From Sphingobacterium paucimobilis HER1398 (GTDB lineage: Bacteria; Bacteroidota; Bacteroidia; Sphingobacteriales; Sphingobacteriaceae): a stretch of 64,000 nt of DNA. Location: the NCBI RefSeq assembly GCF_000416985.1, contig NZ_ATDL01000004.1, positions 1 through 64,000 of the forward strand, written 5' to 3'. Below the pieces are notes generated by a model that saw nothing but the letters and a program-made list of their open reading frames with translations, had not been told where the DNA came from and made no database searches. The position numbers were made by a program, and so were the translations under genes. Shown here piece after piece: positions 35,808 to 45,121 of the stretch (the first letter of the stretch is position 1; each line of letters starts with the position of its first letter).

Positions 35808-37724
35808 TTATTTTTTGAATTCTTTGGAACCTTCTATAATTGCGTCCACTACGGTTGGATCCTGTAGTGTCGAGGTGTCCCCTAGGCTGGATAGTTCGCC
35901 TTCGGCTACTTTTCGTAATATACGGCGCATGATTTTTCCTGATCTTGTCTTAGGAAGGTCAGTTACAAACTGGATGATATCCGGTTTTGCGATAGCGCCG
36001 ATAAGACGTGTTACCGTTTGCAATATATCTTGGCGTGTTTTTTCTGCATCGATATGGTGATTGGCGATTACGTACGCATAGATACCTTGTCCTTTTACCG
36101 GATGCGGGTAACCTACGATAGCTGATTCTACCACGTCGGCGTGCATATTGATGGCATTTTCTACTTCTGCAGTTCCGATACGGTGACCTGACACGTTCAA
36201 GACATCGTCTACACGACCCGTAATGCGGTAATATCCTTCCGGGCTACGGTAACAGCCGTCACCTGTGAAGTACATATTTTTATAAGTAGCAAAGTATGTC
36301 TGTCTGCAGCGCTCATGGTCTCCCCATGTCGTACGTAACATACCAGGCCAAGGGAATTTGATGCATAGATTTCCAGAAACATCATTTCCTTCAATCTCTT
36401 TGCCATTTTCATCCATTAAACAAGGCTGTACTCCTGGAAGAGGAAGCATGGCATAACCCGGTATTTGAGGGGTGACGCCTGCAATAGGCGTGATCAGGTG
36501 CCCCCCATTCTCTGTTTGCCACCATGTATCTGCAATTGGACATTTACCTTTACCAATTTTATCGTTGTACCAATTCCAGGCTTCTTCGTTGATAGGCTCT
36601 CCAACCGATCCCAATACGCGGAGCGAAGAAAGATCTTTGTTGTCTACGTAGCTGTCTCCAAATGCCATTAACGAACGGATTGCTGTAGGAGCAGTATAGA
36701 TGATGTTGACTTTATATTTGTCGACGATATCCCAATACCTACCGGCATCAGGGAAGGTAGGTATACCTTCAAACATCAACGAGGTCGCTCCCTGTGATAA
36801 TGGCCCGTATACAATGTAACTATGACCTGTGATCCAACCAATATCAGCCGTACAAAAATAGACTTCACCAGGTTTGTATTGGAACGTGTTGGCAAAAGTA
36901 TAGCCCGTATAAACCATATAGCCCGCAGTCGTGTGTACTACGCCTTTTGGCTTTCCTGTTGAACCGGAGGTGTATAAGATAAATAGCGTGTCCTCCGAGT
37001 CCATTTCTTCAGCAGGGCAAGCAGGATTTCCTTGTGTTTCTACCTTTTTGATCTCGTCTTCCCACCATACGTCGCGACCTTTGATCATGGAGATCGGTGT
37101 ACGTGTACGGGTAAGGACGATTACCTTTTCTACAGATTTACACTGCATCAGGGCATCGTCTACTATTGATTTAAGCTCTAGTGTTTTGGTGCCACGGAAG
37201 CCTCCATCGGATGTGATGACTAGTTTGCACTCGGCGTCATTGATACGATCTGCTATGGATTGAGCGGAGAAACCGCCAAAAACAACAGAATGGATGGCTC
37301 CGATGCGCGCGCAGGCTAATACTGCGATTACCAATTCGGGAACCATTGGTAAATAGATACAGACGCGGTCGCCTTTACGTACGTTATTATTCTTTAGTAC
37401 ATTCGCGAACTGTTCTACTTTGCTTAAGAGTTGTTTGTAGGTTAGGATGCGATGTGCTTCTGATGGATCATTGGGCTCCCAGATAATCGCGGGAGTATCT
37501 CCATTTTTGTAGATATGACGGTCTAAACAGTTTTCAGTAATATTCAGCTTACCGCCATCAAACCATTTGATATTCGGCTCTGTGAAATTCCAGTTAAGAA
37601 CATTGTTCCACTTTCTTTTCCAGAAAAAGTTGTCTGCTATTTCTCCCCAAAATTGCTCGGGATTGTCGACGCTTCTTTTATAAGCATCCTGATACTCCTC
37701 AAAGTTTTTAATTTGAAAACTCAT
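35808..37724 (-). CDS. acs: Acetyl-CoA synthetase
   Basis: A 638-residue AMP-forming synthetase converting acetate to acetyl-CoA. The AMP-binding P-loop is YTSGSTGKPKG. GSVGEPINEEAWNWY and DTWWQTENGGHLITP are core motifs, and the C-terminal PKTRSGKIMRRILRK holds the Lys that is acetylated in this family. Length is normal. It is monocistronic with its own terminator; a divergent UbiA-like gene begins 188 bp upstream. Confidence 0.96.
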   Translation of the reverse strand: MSFQIKNFEEYQDAYKRSVDNPEQFWGEIADNFFWKRKWNNVLNWNFTEPNIKWFDGGKLNITENCLDRHIYKNGDTPAIIWEPNDPSEAHRILTYKQLLSKVEQFANVLKNNNVRKGDRVCIYLPMVPELVIAVLACARIGAIHSVVFGGFSAQSIADRINDAECKLVITSDGGFRGTKTLELKSIVDDALMQCKSVEKVIVLTRTRTPISMIKGRDVWWEDEIKKVETQGNPACPAEEMDSEDTLFILYTSGSTGKPKGVVHTTAGYMVYTGYTFANTFQYKPGEVYFCTADIGWITGHSYIVYGPLSQGATSLMFEGIPTFPDAGRYWDIVDKYKVNIIYTAPTAIRSLMAFGDSYVDNKDLSSLRVLGSVGEPINEEAWNWYNDKIGKGKCPIADTWWQTENGGHLITPIAGVTPQIPGYAMLPLPGVQPCLMDENGKEIEGNDVSGNLCIKFPWPGMLRTTWGDHERCRQTYFATYKNMYFTGDGCYRSPEGYYRITGRVDDVLNVSGHRIGTAEVENAINMHADVVESAIVGYPHPVKGQGIYAYVIANHHIDAEKTRQDILQTVTRLIGAIAKPDIIQFVTDLPKTRSGKIMRRILRKVAEGELSSLGDTSTLQDPTVVDAIIEGSKEFKK

Positions 37725-37912
37725 TTCTTACTTCTAATTTTTAGTATAGGTCTATTATTATTATAATTTTGTTATTCAAAACAGACATCGATTTATTTGG
37801 AACTGTAAAAGAGCCTGTTGTAGGGCTAATTTAATTTTTTTTGCAATTAAAAACTAATTTTTATCACAAGAAGCACTTTAATTTGTACAACCAATAGTGG
37901 GGAAAGATAAGT

Positions 37913-38776
37913 ATGCAATTACTGCGGAGAATATATCACTTCATCATTTTTAGCAATATTTTGATTGCATCGGCGGCTATAGCACAATGTCTTCTGACCT
38001 ACCTTGTGCTGGGGCTACCGTCTAGTTGGTATGTGATAGGTATCGAAGGCACAGCCACACTGTTGCTTTATAATTTCAGTTTGTTTTTATCTAAACCCAA
38101 AGATCCGCAGGCTTCACCTTATTTGCGTACCCGCTGGGTTTTTGGACATGAGTACATATTTTGGATCAATAATATTGTTGCTCTAGGATTCCTCCTTTTT
38201 TGTTTAGGAAATGTCCATGTCTTTACCTGGTTGTTTTTGAGCTTCGTGGGGATAGTGAGTGTGGGGTATAGTTTGCCAGTTTTTCGCTTTTTCGGTAAGC
38301 GGGGCGGTCTACGGCAGATTCCGGGGTTGAAGCTTTTTCATATCGCGGTGGTGTGGTCATTGAGCAGTGTCGGACTGCCCGTGGTAGAATCGTGGGCCAC
38401 AGCCGTTCCAATAGATTGGGGACAAGCCAATACACTCGGTTTATTAAAAATCCTTTTCTTACTGATCTGTACACTGCCCTTTGATATTAGGGATATGAAG
38501 CAAGATTCTTATTACCATCTGAAAACCATACCGCATCTTATTGGGGAGTATCGCGCCAAGTGGCTTTGTTATATTCTTGTAGCTATCCATATCGGCTTGT
38601 TATGGGTGGCGCCCTTTGCCTCCCTGATTAAGGAAGGAATGATGCTGACGGATATCCTGATCGGAATAGCGTTGTATGTTGTTCTATTTAGAAAAAATGT
38701 GGGCTATCATCAAGTGTATCTACTCGATATAGCCCTTTTGGTACAGTATTTTTGCGTAGTACTATTTCTGTACTAA
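37913..38776 (+). CDS. UbiA-like membrane protein (degenerate prenyltransferase)
   Basis: A 287-residue integral membrane protein with about eight helices. The spacing resembles UbiA prenyltransferases, but the first Asp-rich motif (NxxxDxxxD) reads YNFSLFLSKPKD and lacks the first Asp. The second motif, FDIRDMKQDSYYHLKTIP, keeps D-x2-D-x3-D and the typical TIP end. GKRGGLRQIPGLK takes the place of the usual R-x-RP segment. Isoprenoid transfer is therefore uncertain. No isoprenoid biosynthesis gene is adjacent; it is convergent with the dehydrogenase gene, overlapping by 15 bp. Confidence 0.65.
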   Translation: MQLLRRIYHFIIFSNILIASAAIAQCLLTYLVLGLPSSWYVIGIEGTATLLLYNFSLFLSKPKDPQASPYLRTRWVFGHEYIFWINNIVALGFLLFCLGNVHVFTWLFLSFVGIVSVGYSLPVFRFFGKRGGLRQIPGLKLFHIAVVWSLSSVGLPVVESWATAVPIDWGQANTLGLLKILFLLICTLPFDIRDMKQDSYYHLKTIPHLIGEYRAKWLCYILVAIHIGLLWVAPFASLIKEGMMLTDILIGIALYVVLFRKNVGYHQVYLLDIALLVQYFCVVLFLY

Positions 38777-39688
38777 GGCTAATATTTTATCAGCAAGTAC
38801 GTCCGATAATTTGTAATAGCTTTCAAACGTCCAGCCTGCGACATGAGGACTTAGCAATACATTGTCCCGGCTAGCGAGGTCTGCATACCAGTCTTCTTGG
38901 GACAAGGCAGGAAACTTTTCGACAGGGAGCACGTCAAATGCCGCTCCTATAATTTTTCCATTGTCTAAGTTTTTCAGTACAGCAGGGATGTGAGCGATTC
39001 CACCACGAGCCCCCATTAAGAAGAAAATAGGTTTGCGAAAATGGAAAAGATATTCCTCGTCAACCATGCCTTTCGTCTCCCGGGTTAATGGAATATGAAA
39101 ACTTAAGACATCGGCCCACTTGACAACTTCCTCCATGGATACTTCTGTTGCATATTCATCCGAAAAACCTGTTTTATATTTGTCATAGGCCAAGACCGTA
39201 ACGCCAAAACCAGAAAGTTTTTTTGCCATAGCTTGTCCATTGTTGCCATAACCTATGAGTGCCACGGTACGTCCCATGAGTTCGTAACCTCGGTTTTCTT
39301 CCCTTTTCCATGTTCCATTGCGGATTTCGTTGTCACCTCGGTTAAGGTTGTTCATTAGACTCAGGAGCATGCCGATCATGTGTTCGCCGACGGCATCTCT
39401 ATTGCCTTCATTTGCGGATAGCAGGTCTATTCCTTTAGAAGTGGCGTAGATTTCATCAATATTGTCCATTCCTGCGCCCGAGCGACCGATAAATTGCAGC
39501 TTAGCGCCGAGGTCTATGAACTTTTGGTCTACTTGAAATTTTGAACGGATGATCAGGCCTTCATATTCGCCAATTAGTTGTTCGGCTTCTTCGCGTTTGA
39601 TGTCCGGTTGGTAGTTGTACGAAATATTGTTTTTATCAAGTCTCTCGAGCAGTATGTGGTGTATGTCGTCTACGATTAGAATGTTCAT
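38762..39688 (-). CDS. D-2-hydroxyacid dehydrogenase family protein
   Basis: A 308-residue NAD-dependent dehydrogenase of the phosphoglycerate/D-lactate dehydrogenase superfamily. Catalytic residues can be placed: Arg in GARGGIAHIP, Glu in DVLPVEKFP and His in SPHVAGWTFES. The Rossmann motif is ALIGYGNNGQAMAKKL. The substrate is not determined, and there is no ACT domain as in SerA. The ORF extends to 39721, but MNILIVDDIHHIL at 39688 is the family-like start. Confidence 0.88.
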   Translation of the reverse strand: MNILIVDDIHHILLERLDKNNISYNYQPDIKREEAEQLIGEYEGLIIRSKFQVDQKFIDLGAKLQFIGRSGAGMDNIDEIYATSKGIDLLSANEGNRDAVGEHMIGMLLSLMNNLNRGDNEIRNGTWKREENRGYELMGRTVALIGYGNNGQAMAKKLSGFGVTVLAYDKYKTGFSDEYATEVSMEEVVKWADVLSFHIPLTRETKGMVDEEYLFHFRKPIFFLMGARGGIAHIPAVLKNLDNGKIIGAAFDVLPVEKFPALSQEDWYADLASRDNVLLSPHVAGWTFESYYKLSDVLADKILALVQK

Positions 39689-39753
39689 GTTTTCTCTTTT
39701 AATGTTGGTTGAAATATCCATGCTTGTGCTTCGCTAAATGGGATTATTTCATT

Positions 39754-40914
39754 TTATGATCTATTTATCTGCATAAAGTCCTTGGACAGTAATTTGGATA
39801 AACTATGTTGCTTTATACGATTAGGCAATCCTTTGGCTAAGGTATTGCGCAGCGTGATTAGAACAGGATTTTCCCATTGGGCGACCTGGCCAATTTGTCT
39901 TGATGTTTCAGTGATGTACCTGGTCCGTTCGAGCCTTCTTTTCTCAAAAGAACGAAAGGCTTCCACCATCGTTTTGTTTTGTTGAAGCTCGTCGATGAGT
40001 ACGGCTACATCCTCTATGGCTTGACAAGCTCCTTGCCCCATATTGGGAGTAGTGGCATGGCCTGCATCGCCAATGATCAGAATATTGTCGTATGCGAGGT
40101 GCTGCAGCGGTTTAATGTCGATAATGTCGCTCCAAATCAGATTTTTATTTTCGGTGGCCTCCAGTATTCTTGGTATCGGATCGTGATAGTGCTCAAAACG
40201 ATGATATAAGTCTCCGGCTGTTGTGTTTTTGAACAAGGGACTATTGGCAGGACCATTGACACAGGCGTACCAATATATTCTATTGTCCACCAACGGAGTG
40301 ACGCCAAATCGACCTGCTCGGCCCCATGTCTCGAAACCGGTGTCGAGTTGGATGTCCGTATTGTCTATTGTCGCCCGCCAGCATGTATATCCTGCATAGC
40401 GGGGTATTGAAGATGGGACGAGCTGTTGTCGCAAGCGGGATTTAACACCGTCTGCAATAAGGAGGTATTTTGCGGTATATGTGCTTCCATCGTCAAAGAA
40501 GACCCGAACTAAGTTGTCTTTTTGCTCTAATTTTTGTGCTCGTTTTCCCAAGACCACATGAGCAGGCTCTATTTTAGAAAGAAGATGAGCATGGAGATCT
40601 GCACGGTGTATCGCAAAGTTTTTCTGACTGTATTGTCTGGCGATACGTTTGGTGTCGGGGCTGAAGAGGATATCGCCTCGTTCACTGCGGATATTGTAGT
40701 TGTCAATGTAGTATCCGAGCTCTTCAATCTCTGTTTTTAATCCCAGTATATCCAAGGCTTGCATCGCATTGGCTGCTAAGCCAAATCCAGCACCTATGCC
40801 GTGTAGGAGTTGGCTTTGTTCGAATAATCTAAAATCACGGTTGATTGATTGGAGAGCGATGGCTGCTGTAAGGCCAGCAACACCTCCACCTATAATTAGA
40901 AATTCGCTGTCCAT
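39754..40914 (-). CDS. FAD-dependent monooxygenase (UbiH/salicylate hydroxylase type)
   Basis: A 386-residue group A flavoprotein monooxygenase. GGGVAGLTAAIAL is the ADP-binding GxGxxG motif near the N-terminus, ADGVKSRLR is the DG motif, and IIGDAGHATTPNMGQGACQ is the GD motif binding the ribityl chain. The substrate is unknown. It lies 12 bp downstream of rsmA, on the same strand, and may be co-transcribed with it. Confidence 0.9.
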   Translation of the reverse strand: MDSEFLIIGGGVAGLTAAIALQSINRDFRLFEQSQLLHGIGAGFGLAANAMQALDILGLKTEIEELGYYIDNYNIRSERGDILFSPDTKRIARQYSQKNFAIHRADLHAHLLSKIEPAHVVLGKRAQKLEQKDNLVRVFFDDGSTYTAKYLLIADGVKSRLRQQLVPSSIPRYAGYTCWRATIDNTDIQLDTGFETWGRAGRFGVTPLVDNRIYWYACVNGPANSPLFKNTTAGDLYHRFEHYHDPIPRILEATENKNLIWSDIIDIKPLQHLAYDNILIIGDAGHATTPNMGQGACQAIEDVAVLIDELQQNKTMVEAFRSFEKRRLERTRYITETSRQIGQVAQWENPVLITLRNTLAKGLPNRIKQHSLSKLLSKDFMQINRS

Positions 40915-40926
40915 AGTATGTTACAA

Positions 40927-41706
40927 TTATCTAGAATTTGCTATTTCGTTGGTGAGCTGTACGAAGTCTGCTACAGTAAGACGCTCTGCCCTTAACTCAT
41001 ACAAGGGGTTGTCGCTCATTTTATCCTTTTGAACTACGGCTGATAAGGCATTTCGAAGTGTCTTCCGGCGTTGATTAAAACCTGCTTTTACCACTTTCCA
41101 AAACAGTTGCTCATCGCATTCTAACTTTTTTACCTGGTTGCGGGTCATACGCATGACCCCCGAAAGGACCTTTGGCGGTGGGTTGAAGGCTCCAGCCTTG
41201 ACCGTGAAAAGATATTCTACATCATAATATGCTTGCAGAAAAACACTCAGTATGCCGTATTCTTTACTGCCAGGTTTAGCGACACAGCGTTCGGCAACTT
41301 CTTTTTGAAACATGCCCGCCATCTGTACCACACGGTGTCTCTCATCTAAAATCTTGAAAAGAATCTGTGACGAGATATTGTATGGAAAATTGCCGATAAT
41401 GGCCATTTTATCGCCAAAGTATTTGGAAAAGTCCAGCGCTAAAAAGTCACCATGAATCAGGCGATCGCCAAGTTCGCTGTATTTGTCTGTCAAGAATTCA
41501 ATGGATTCGTCGTCAATATCGATAAGAAAGGTTTCATATTCCTCCTTTTGCAACAGAAAATCCGAAAGCACTCCCATACCTGGGCCTACCTCCAGTACCT
41601 GCGAAAAGCCCAACGATGGCGTTAAAGCTTCAACGATGCGCTGTGCTGCATTTTTGTCGTTCAGGAAATGTTGGCCGAGATGTTTTTTAGCGCGTACTGT
41701 ACTCAT
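40927..41706 (-). CDS. rsmA: 16S rRNA dimethyladenosine transferase RsmA (KsgA)
   Basis: A 259-residue methyltransferase modifying A1518 and A1519 in 16S rRNA. AKKHLGQHFLND is the family N-terminus, LEVGPGMGVLSDFL is the SAM-binding motif, and GNFPYNISSQI is the catalytic NxPY motif. NQRRKTLRNAL belongs to the C-terminal domain. The ORF extends 12 codons further (41742), but the promoter box at 41740-41747 and family comparison favour MSTVRAKKHL at 41706. Confidence 0.96.
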   Translation of the reverse strand: MSTVRAKKHLGQHFLNDKNAAQRIVEALTPSLGFSQVLEVGPGMGVLSDFLLQKEEYETFLIDIDDESIEFLTDKYSELGDRLIHGDFLALDFSKYFGDKMAIIGNFPYNISSQILFKILDERHRVVQMAGMFQKEVAERCVAKPGSKEYGILSVFLQAYYDVEYLFTVKAGAFNPPPKVLSGVMRMTRNQVKKLECDEQLFWKVVKAGFNQRRKTLRNALSAVVQKDKMSDNPLYELRAERLTVADFVQLTNEIANSR

Positions 41707-41739
41707 GTGAAATGTCAAAAAGTGAAATGTCCGAAAACC

Positions 41740-41747
41740 CAAAAGTA
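41740..41747 (-). promoter_or_regulatory. -7 box of rsmA
   Basis: TACTTTTG on the minus strand, 33 bp before the preferred start; it touches the end of the longer ORF version. Confidence 0.45.
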
Positions 41748-41865
41748 AAAAGTAAAAAGAATAAAACCGTCATGAATCTTTAAAATAAAGAGTCCTGTGT
41801 GTTATTGTTTTGGGTGTAAATGGATATTTTCGGGATCGGAGTGTTTTTCCTTGCCTAATTTTTGT

Positions 41866-41873
41866 TACTTTTG
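41866..41873 (+). promoter_or_regulatory. -7 box of pdxA
   Basis: TACTTTTG, 21 bp before the preferred pdxA start at 41895 and inside the longest ORF version. Confidence 0.5.
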
Positions 41874-41894
41874 AGTATAAAATGCTTTATTGAA

Positions 41895-42950
41895 ATGAGT
41901 GAAAAATTAAAAGTAGGTATCAGTATAGGTGATTTAAATGGAGTCGGAATGGAAGTGATTATTAAATCACTGATGGATCCTCGTGTGTTGGAATATTTTA
42001 CACCTATCGTTTACGGTAATACTAAGAATGCATCATTTCACCGTAAAGCAAACAATATCAATGATTTTAGTTTTAACGTGATTCAGACGGCCGATCAAGC
42101 CAATGCAAAGCGCCCCAATATTATCAATTGTTGGCAGGAGGATGTCAAGATTACGTTGGGAGAGGAGAACGAAATAGGAGGTAAGTATGCCTTCATTTCC
42201 CTTGATAGAGCCGTTACTGATTTGAATGCAGGACATATCGATGCATTGGTCACCGCGCCGATCAATAAGCATAATATACAGCAAGAAGGCTTCAGGTTCC
42301 CGGGGCATACCGAGTACTTACAAGAGAAAGCAGGTGCCGATGATGTGCTTATGTTTATGCTTTGTGATGATTTACGTGTTGGTGTTGTTACGGGGCATGT
42401 TCCAATAAAAGACGTCGCTGTTCAGATTACGGAAGAAGCAATTTTGAAGAAGCTGAGGCTGATGAATAAGAGTTTAAAGCAGGATTTCTGGATTCAAAAG
42501 CCCAAGATTGCTGTATTAGGATTGAATCCACATGCAGGCGATAATGGTGTCATTGGTACAGAAGATGAAGAGATCATTCGGCCGGCTCTTGCAAAAGCAA
42601 ATGCAGAGGGAATTCTCTGTTTTGGACCGTATCCTGCCGACGGATTCTTCGCATCGGACACCTATCTCAAATTTGATGCGGTATTGGCCATGTACCACGA
42701 TCAGGGACTTATTCCTTTCAAGCATATTGCGGATCGCAAGGGCGTGAATTATACGGCAGGCCTCCCTATTGTGAGGACCTCTCCAGACCATGGAACCGGA
42801 TACGATATAGCTGGGAAAAATTTAGCATCACACGAATCTTTTTTAGAGGCTATTTTTACGGCTGTACATATTGTAAGGAATCGTAGGGAGCAGGCCGAAT
42901 TGAGTGCGAATCCACTGGCGTTCCGCAAACTCTCGCGAGACAGAGACTAG
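41895..42950 (+). CDS. pdxA: 4-hydroxythreonine-4-phosphate dehydrogenase
   Basis: A 351-residue enzyme of pyridoxal phosphate synthesis (DXP-dependent route). VGISIGDLNGVGMEVIIKS is the N-terminal signature, FPGHTEYLQ carries a metal His, GLNPHAGDNG the second, and MYHDQGLIPFKHI the third. The ORF can start at 41862 (TTG), but that overlaps the -7 box, so ATG 41895 is chosen. No other pdx gene is adjacent. Confidence 0.95.
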   Translation: MSEKLKVGISIGDLNGVGMEVIIKSLMDPRVLEYFTPIVYGNTKNASFHRKANNINDFSFNVIQTADQANAKRPNIINCWQEDVKITLGEENEIGGKYAFISLDRAVTDLNAGHIDALVTAPINKHNIQQEGFRFPGHTEYLQEKAGADDVLMFMLCDDLRVGVVTGHVPIKDVAVQITEEAILKKLRLMNKSLKQDFWIQKPKIAVLGLNPHAGDNGVIGTEDEEIIRPALAKANAEGILCFGPYPADGFFASDTYLKFDAVLAMYHDQGLIPFKHIADRKGVNYTAGLPIVRTSPDHGTGYDIAGKNLASHESFLEAIFTAVHIVRNRREQAELSANPLAFRKLSRDRD

Positions 42951-43003
42951 ATATATCACATAATTTACTCTGTTAATAGTTCAGAAAATTCTTTTAAATT
43001 AAG

Positions 43004-43011
43004 TACTTTTG
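43004..43011 (+). promoter_or_regulatory. -7 box of cca
   Basis: TACTTTTG. The predicted transcript begins near 43018, just before a small hairpin AGACC-TCTA-GGTCT (43021-43034) in the leader. Confidence 0.5.
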
Positions 43012-43047
43012 TAACTTGTTAGACCTCTAGGTCTGTATGCGCAAGCT

Positions 43048-44478
43048 ATGATAGAACAATTACAACACCCTATATTTTCCATTATTAGAGACTTGGCCGA
43101 TAAAACGGATACTGTCTGTTATGTTATTGGGGGCTACGTGAGGGACAGACTGATGGACAGGCCTTTTAAATATGATGTGGATATTCTGGTGATTGGGTCA
43201 GGTATTGAGTTTGCCACTTTGTTGGGTGAACAATTACAGACTAAGGTTGCGCTCTACAAATCCTTTGGAACGGCTATGTTGGTATACGATGGACTCGATA
43301 TAGAGTTTGTGGGAGCCCGAAAGGAATCGTACCGAAGAGATTCCAGAAAGCCTATTGTGGAGGATGGAACATTGGAAGATGATCAAAATCGGCGTGATTT
43401 CACGATCAATGCCATGGCCTACTCGTTGAATGGGGCTACTTTTGGGCAGTTGCTCGATCCCTTCCATGGTGTGGCAGATATACAGGAACGCATAATACGT
43501 ACACCTTTGGACCCCAACGATACGTTCTCTGACGATCCATTGCGAATGATGCGGGCTATTCGATTTGCCACGCAGTTGAACTTTCGCATCGATATTAAAG
43601 CTATTCAGGCTATTGTCGACAATAAGGAACGCATCAAAATCATATCAAAAGAACGTATTACGGACGAGCTTAACAAGATCATCCTATCGCCTAAACCTTC
43701 TGTGGGTTTTCGCTATCTTTTTGACACTGGATTGTTAGAATTGATATTTCCTGCGATGCAACAGTTGTATGGGGTCGAAGTGATCGAAGGTCGGGGACAC
43801 AAGGATAACTTTTATCATACGCTGGAGGTGCTTGATAATGTGGCAGAGCTGTCTGATGACTTATGGTTGAGATGGGCAGCTATTATGCATGATATTGCCA
43901 AGCCTGCAACAAAGCGCTTCGATAAAAAGGCAGGATGGACTTTCCATGGGCATGAAGACAAGGGAGCACGTATGGTGCCCAAGCTTTTTGCGGAACTAAA
44001 ATTGCCCCTGAATGAAAAGATGAAATTCGTACAGAAATTGGTACAATTGCACCTTCGGCCTATTGTGTTGGCACAGGATATTGTAACGGATTCGGCGGTA
44101 CGCCGTTTATTGTTCGAAGCAGGGGATGATATTGATGCATTGATGCTTTTATGTCATGCTGATGTGACCACGAAAAATGAGTTTAAGAAGAAAAAGTATA
44201 GGGATAATTTCGAGCTGGTCAAACAGAAGCTTAAAGATGTAGAGGAAAGAGATCATTTGCGAAATTGGCAACCTCCCGTCACAGGAGAAGATATCATGCA
44301 TGTCTTTGGCTTGGGACCGGGAAAACAGGTGGGAATCATAAAAAATGCGATTAGAGAAGCTATATTGGAAGGTGATATTCCAAACGAGCGTGAGGCAGCA
44401 TATCAGTTTATGGTAGCTCGCGCTAAAAAACTCAATTTAGAACCAAAAGAAACATTGTCCTTAGCGACATCAAAATAA
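43048..44478 (+). CDS. cca: CCA tRNA nucleotidyltransferase with HD domain
   Basis: A 476-residue class II nucleotidyltransferase adding CCA to tRNA 3' ends. Seen: CYVIGGYVRDRLM, YDVDILV with the catalytic Asp pair, RRDFTINAMAY, LDPFHGVADI, the neck FSDDPLRMMRAIRFA and ERITDELNKI. A central HD hydrolase domain contains WAAIMHDIAKP and HGHEDKGA. Few tRNAs in this genome may encode CCA: the tRNA-end-like segments at the left edge do not. It is followed by the PRiA4b-like gene and miaA. Confidence 0.95.
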   Translation: MIEQLQHPIFSIIRDLADKTDTVCYVIGGYVRDRLMDRPFKYDVDILVIGSGIEFATLLGEQLQTKVALYKSFGTAMLVYDGLDIEFVGARKESYRRDSRKPIVEDGTLEDDQNRRDFTINAMAYSLNGATFGQLLDPFHGVADIQERIIRTPLDPNDTFSDDPLRMMRAIRFATQLNFRIDIKAIQAIVDNKERIKIISKERITDELNKIILSPKPSVGFRYLFDTGLLELIFPAMQQLYGVEVIEGRGHKDNFYHTLEVLDNVAELSDDLWLRWAAIMHDIAKPATKRFDKKAGWTFHGHEDKGARMVPKLFAELKLPLNEKMKFVQKLVQLHLRPIVLAQDIVTDSAVRRLLFEAGDDIDALMLLCHADVTTKNEFKKKKYRDNFELVKQKLKDVEERDHLRNWQPPVTGEDIMHVFGLGPGKQVGIIKNAIREAILEGDIPNEREAAYQFMVARAKKLNLEPKETLSLATSK

Positions 44479-44488
44479 ATTATATTTT

Positions 44489-44496
44489 TACATTTG
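44489..44496 (+). promoter_or_regulatory. -7 box of the PRiA4b-like gene
   Basis: TACATTTG, 31 bp before the start at 44528. It suggests a transcription unit of this gene with miaA, separate from cca. Confidence 0.45.
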
Positions 44497-44527
44497 GATA
44501 AGCACAAGCTTATTTTCAACTTTGATT

Positions 44528-45115
44528 ATGGCTATTTATAGATTTAGAGTAACATTTGAGGATTATGAAGATGTATATCGCGACATCGATATGCCTTCAA
44601 AAAGTACGTTCATAGAACTGCATCACGAAATCCATAAGAGTACGGGGTATCAAGCAGATGCGTCTTCTTCTTTTTACGTCAGTAATGATCAATGGAAAAA
44701 AGGAACTGAAATAGCACTTATGCCATCTTCACGTAAGATCGACGCGGGGGTACTGCTGATGGAAGATATCCGACTGAGTAAATTTATTGATGATCCACAT
44801 CAGAAATTTTACTACATCTATAATTTTGATCGTCCTTATGATTTTCATGTCGAATTGATAAAGATTTTAAAAGAAGAAGAAGGAAAGGAGTATCCATCTA
44901 TCTTTAAATCGGTGGGGCAGGCTCCAAAAATGATTGCTGCCGCTAATTTTCCTGTCGCTAGCGAAGAGGAAGATGACGAATATGTAGAGGAAGTAGAAGG
45001 TGCTGAAGAGTATGGCGTCGATGAGGAAGACGATTATGAAACTATGGATGGGGATGACGAAGAAGAGGGAGATGAAAATCAGGAGGATTTCGGTGCTGCC
45101 GAAGATGATTATTAA
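44528..45115 (+). CDS. PRiA4b ORF-3-like protein with acidic C-terminal tail
   Basis: A 195-residue cytoplasmic protein. Residues 1-~120 match the plasmid pRiA4b ORF-3-like fold: YRFRVTFEDYEDVYRDIDMP, TFIELHHEIHKSTGY and FYYIYNFDRPYDFHVELI. The last ~50 residues are mostly Asp/Glu (VEEVEGAEEYGVDEEDDYE, then DGDDEEEGDE). Function of the domain is unknown. A TTG two codons upstream of the chosen ATG is also possible. miaA starts 7 bp after its stop, so the two are probably co-translated. Confidence 0.8.
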   Translation: MAIYRFRVTFEDYEDVYRDIDMPSKSTFIELHHEIHKSTGYQADASSSFYVSNDQWKKGTEIALMPSSRKIDAGVLLMEDIRLSKFIDDPHQKFYYIYNFDRPYDFHVELIKILKEEEGKEYPSIFKSVGQAPKMIAAANFPVASEEEDDEYVEEVEGAEEYGVDEEDDYETMDGDDEEEGDENQEDFGAAEDDY

Positions 45116-45121
45116 TCTATA

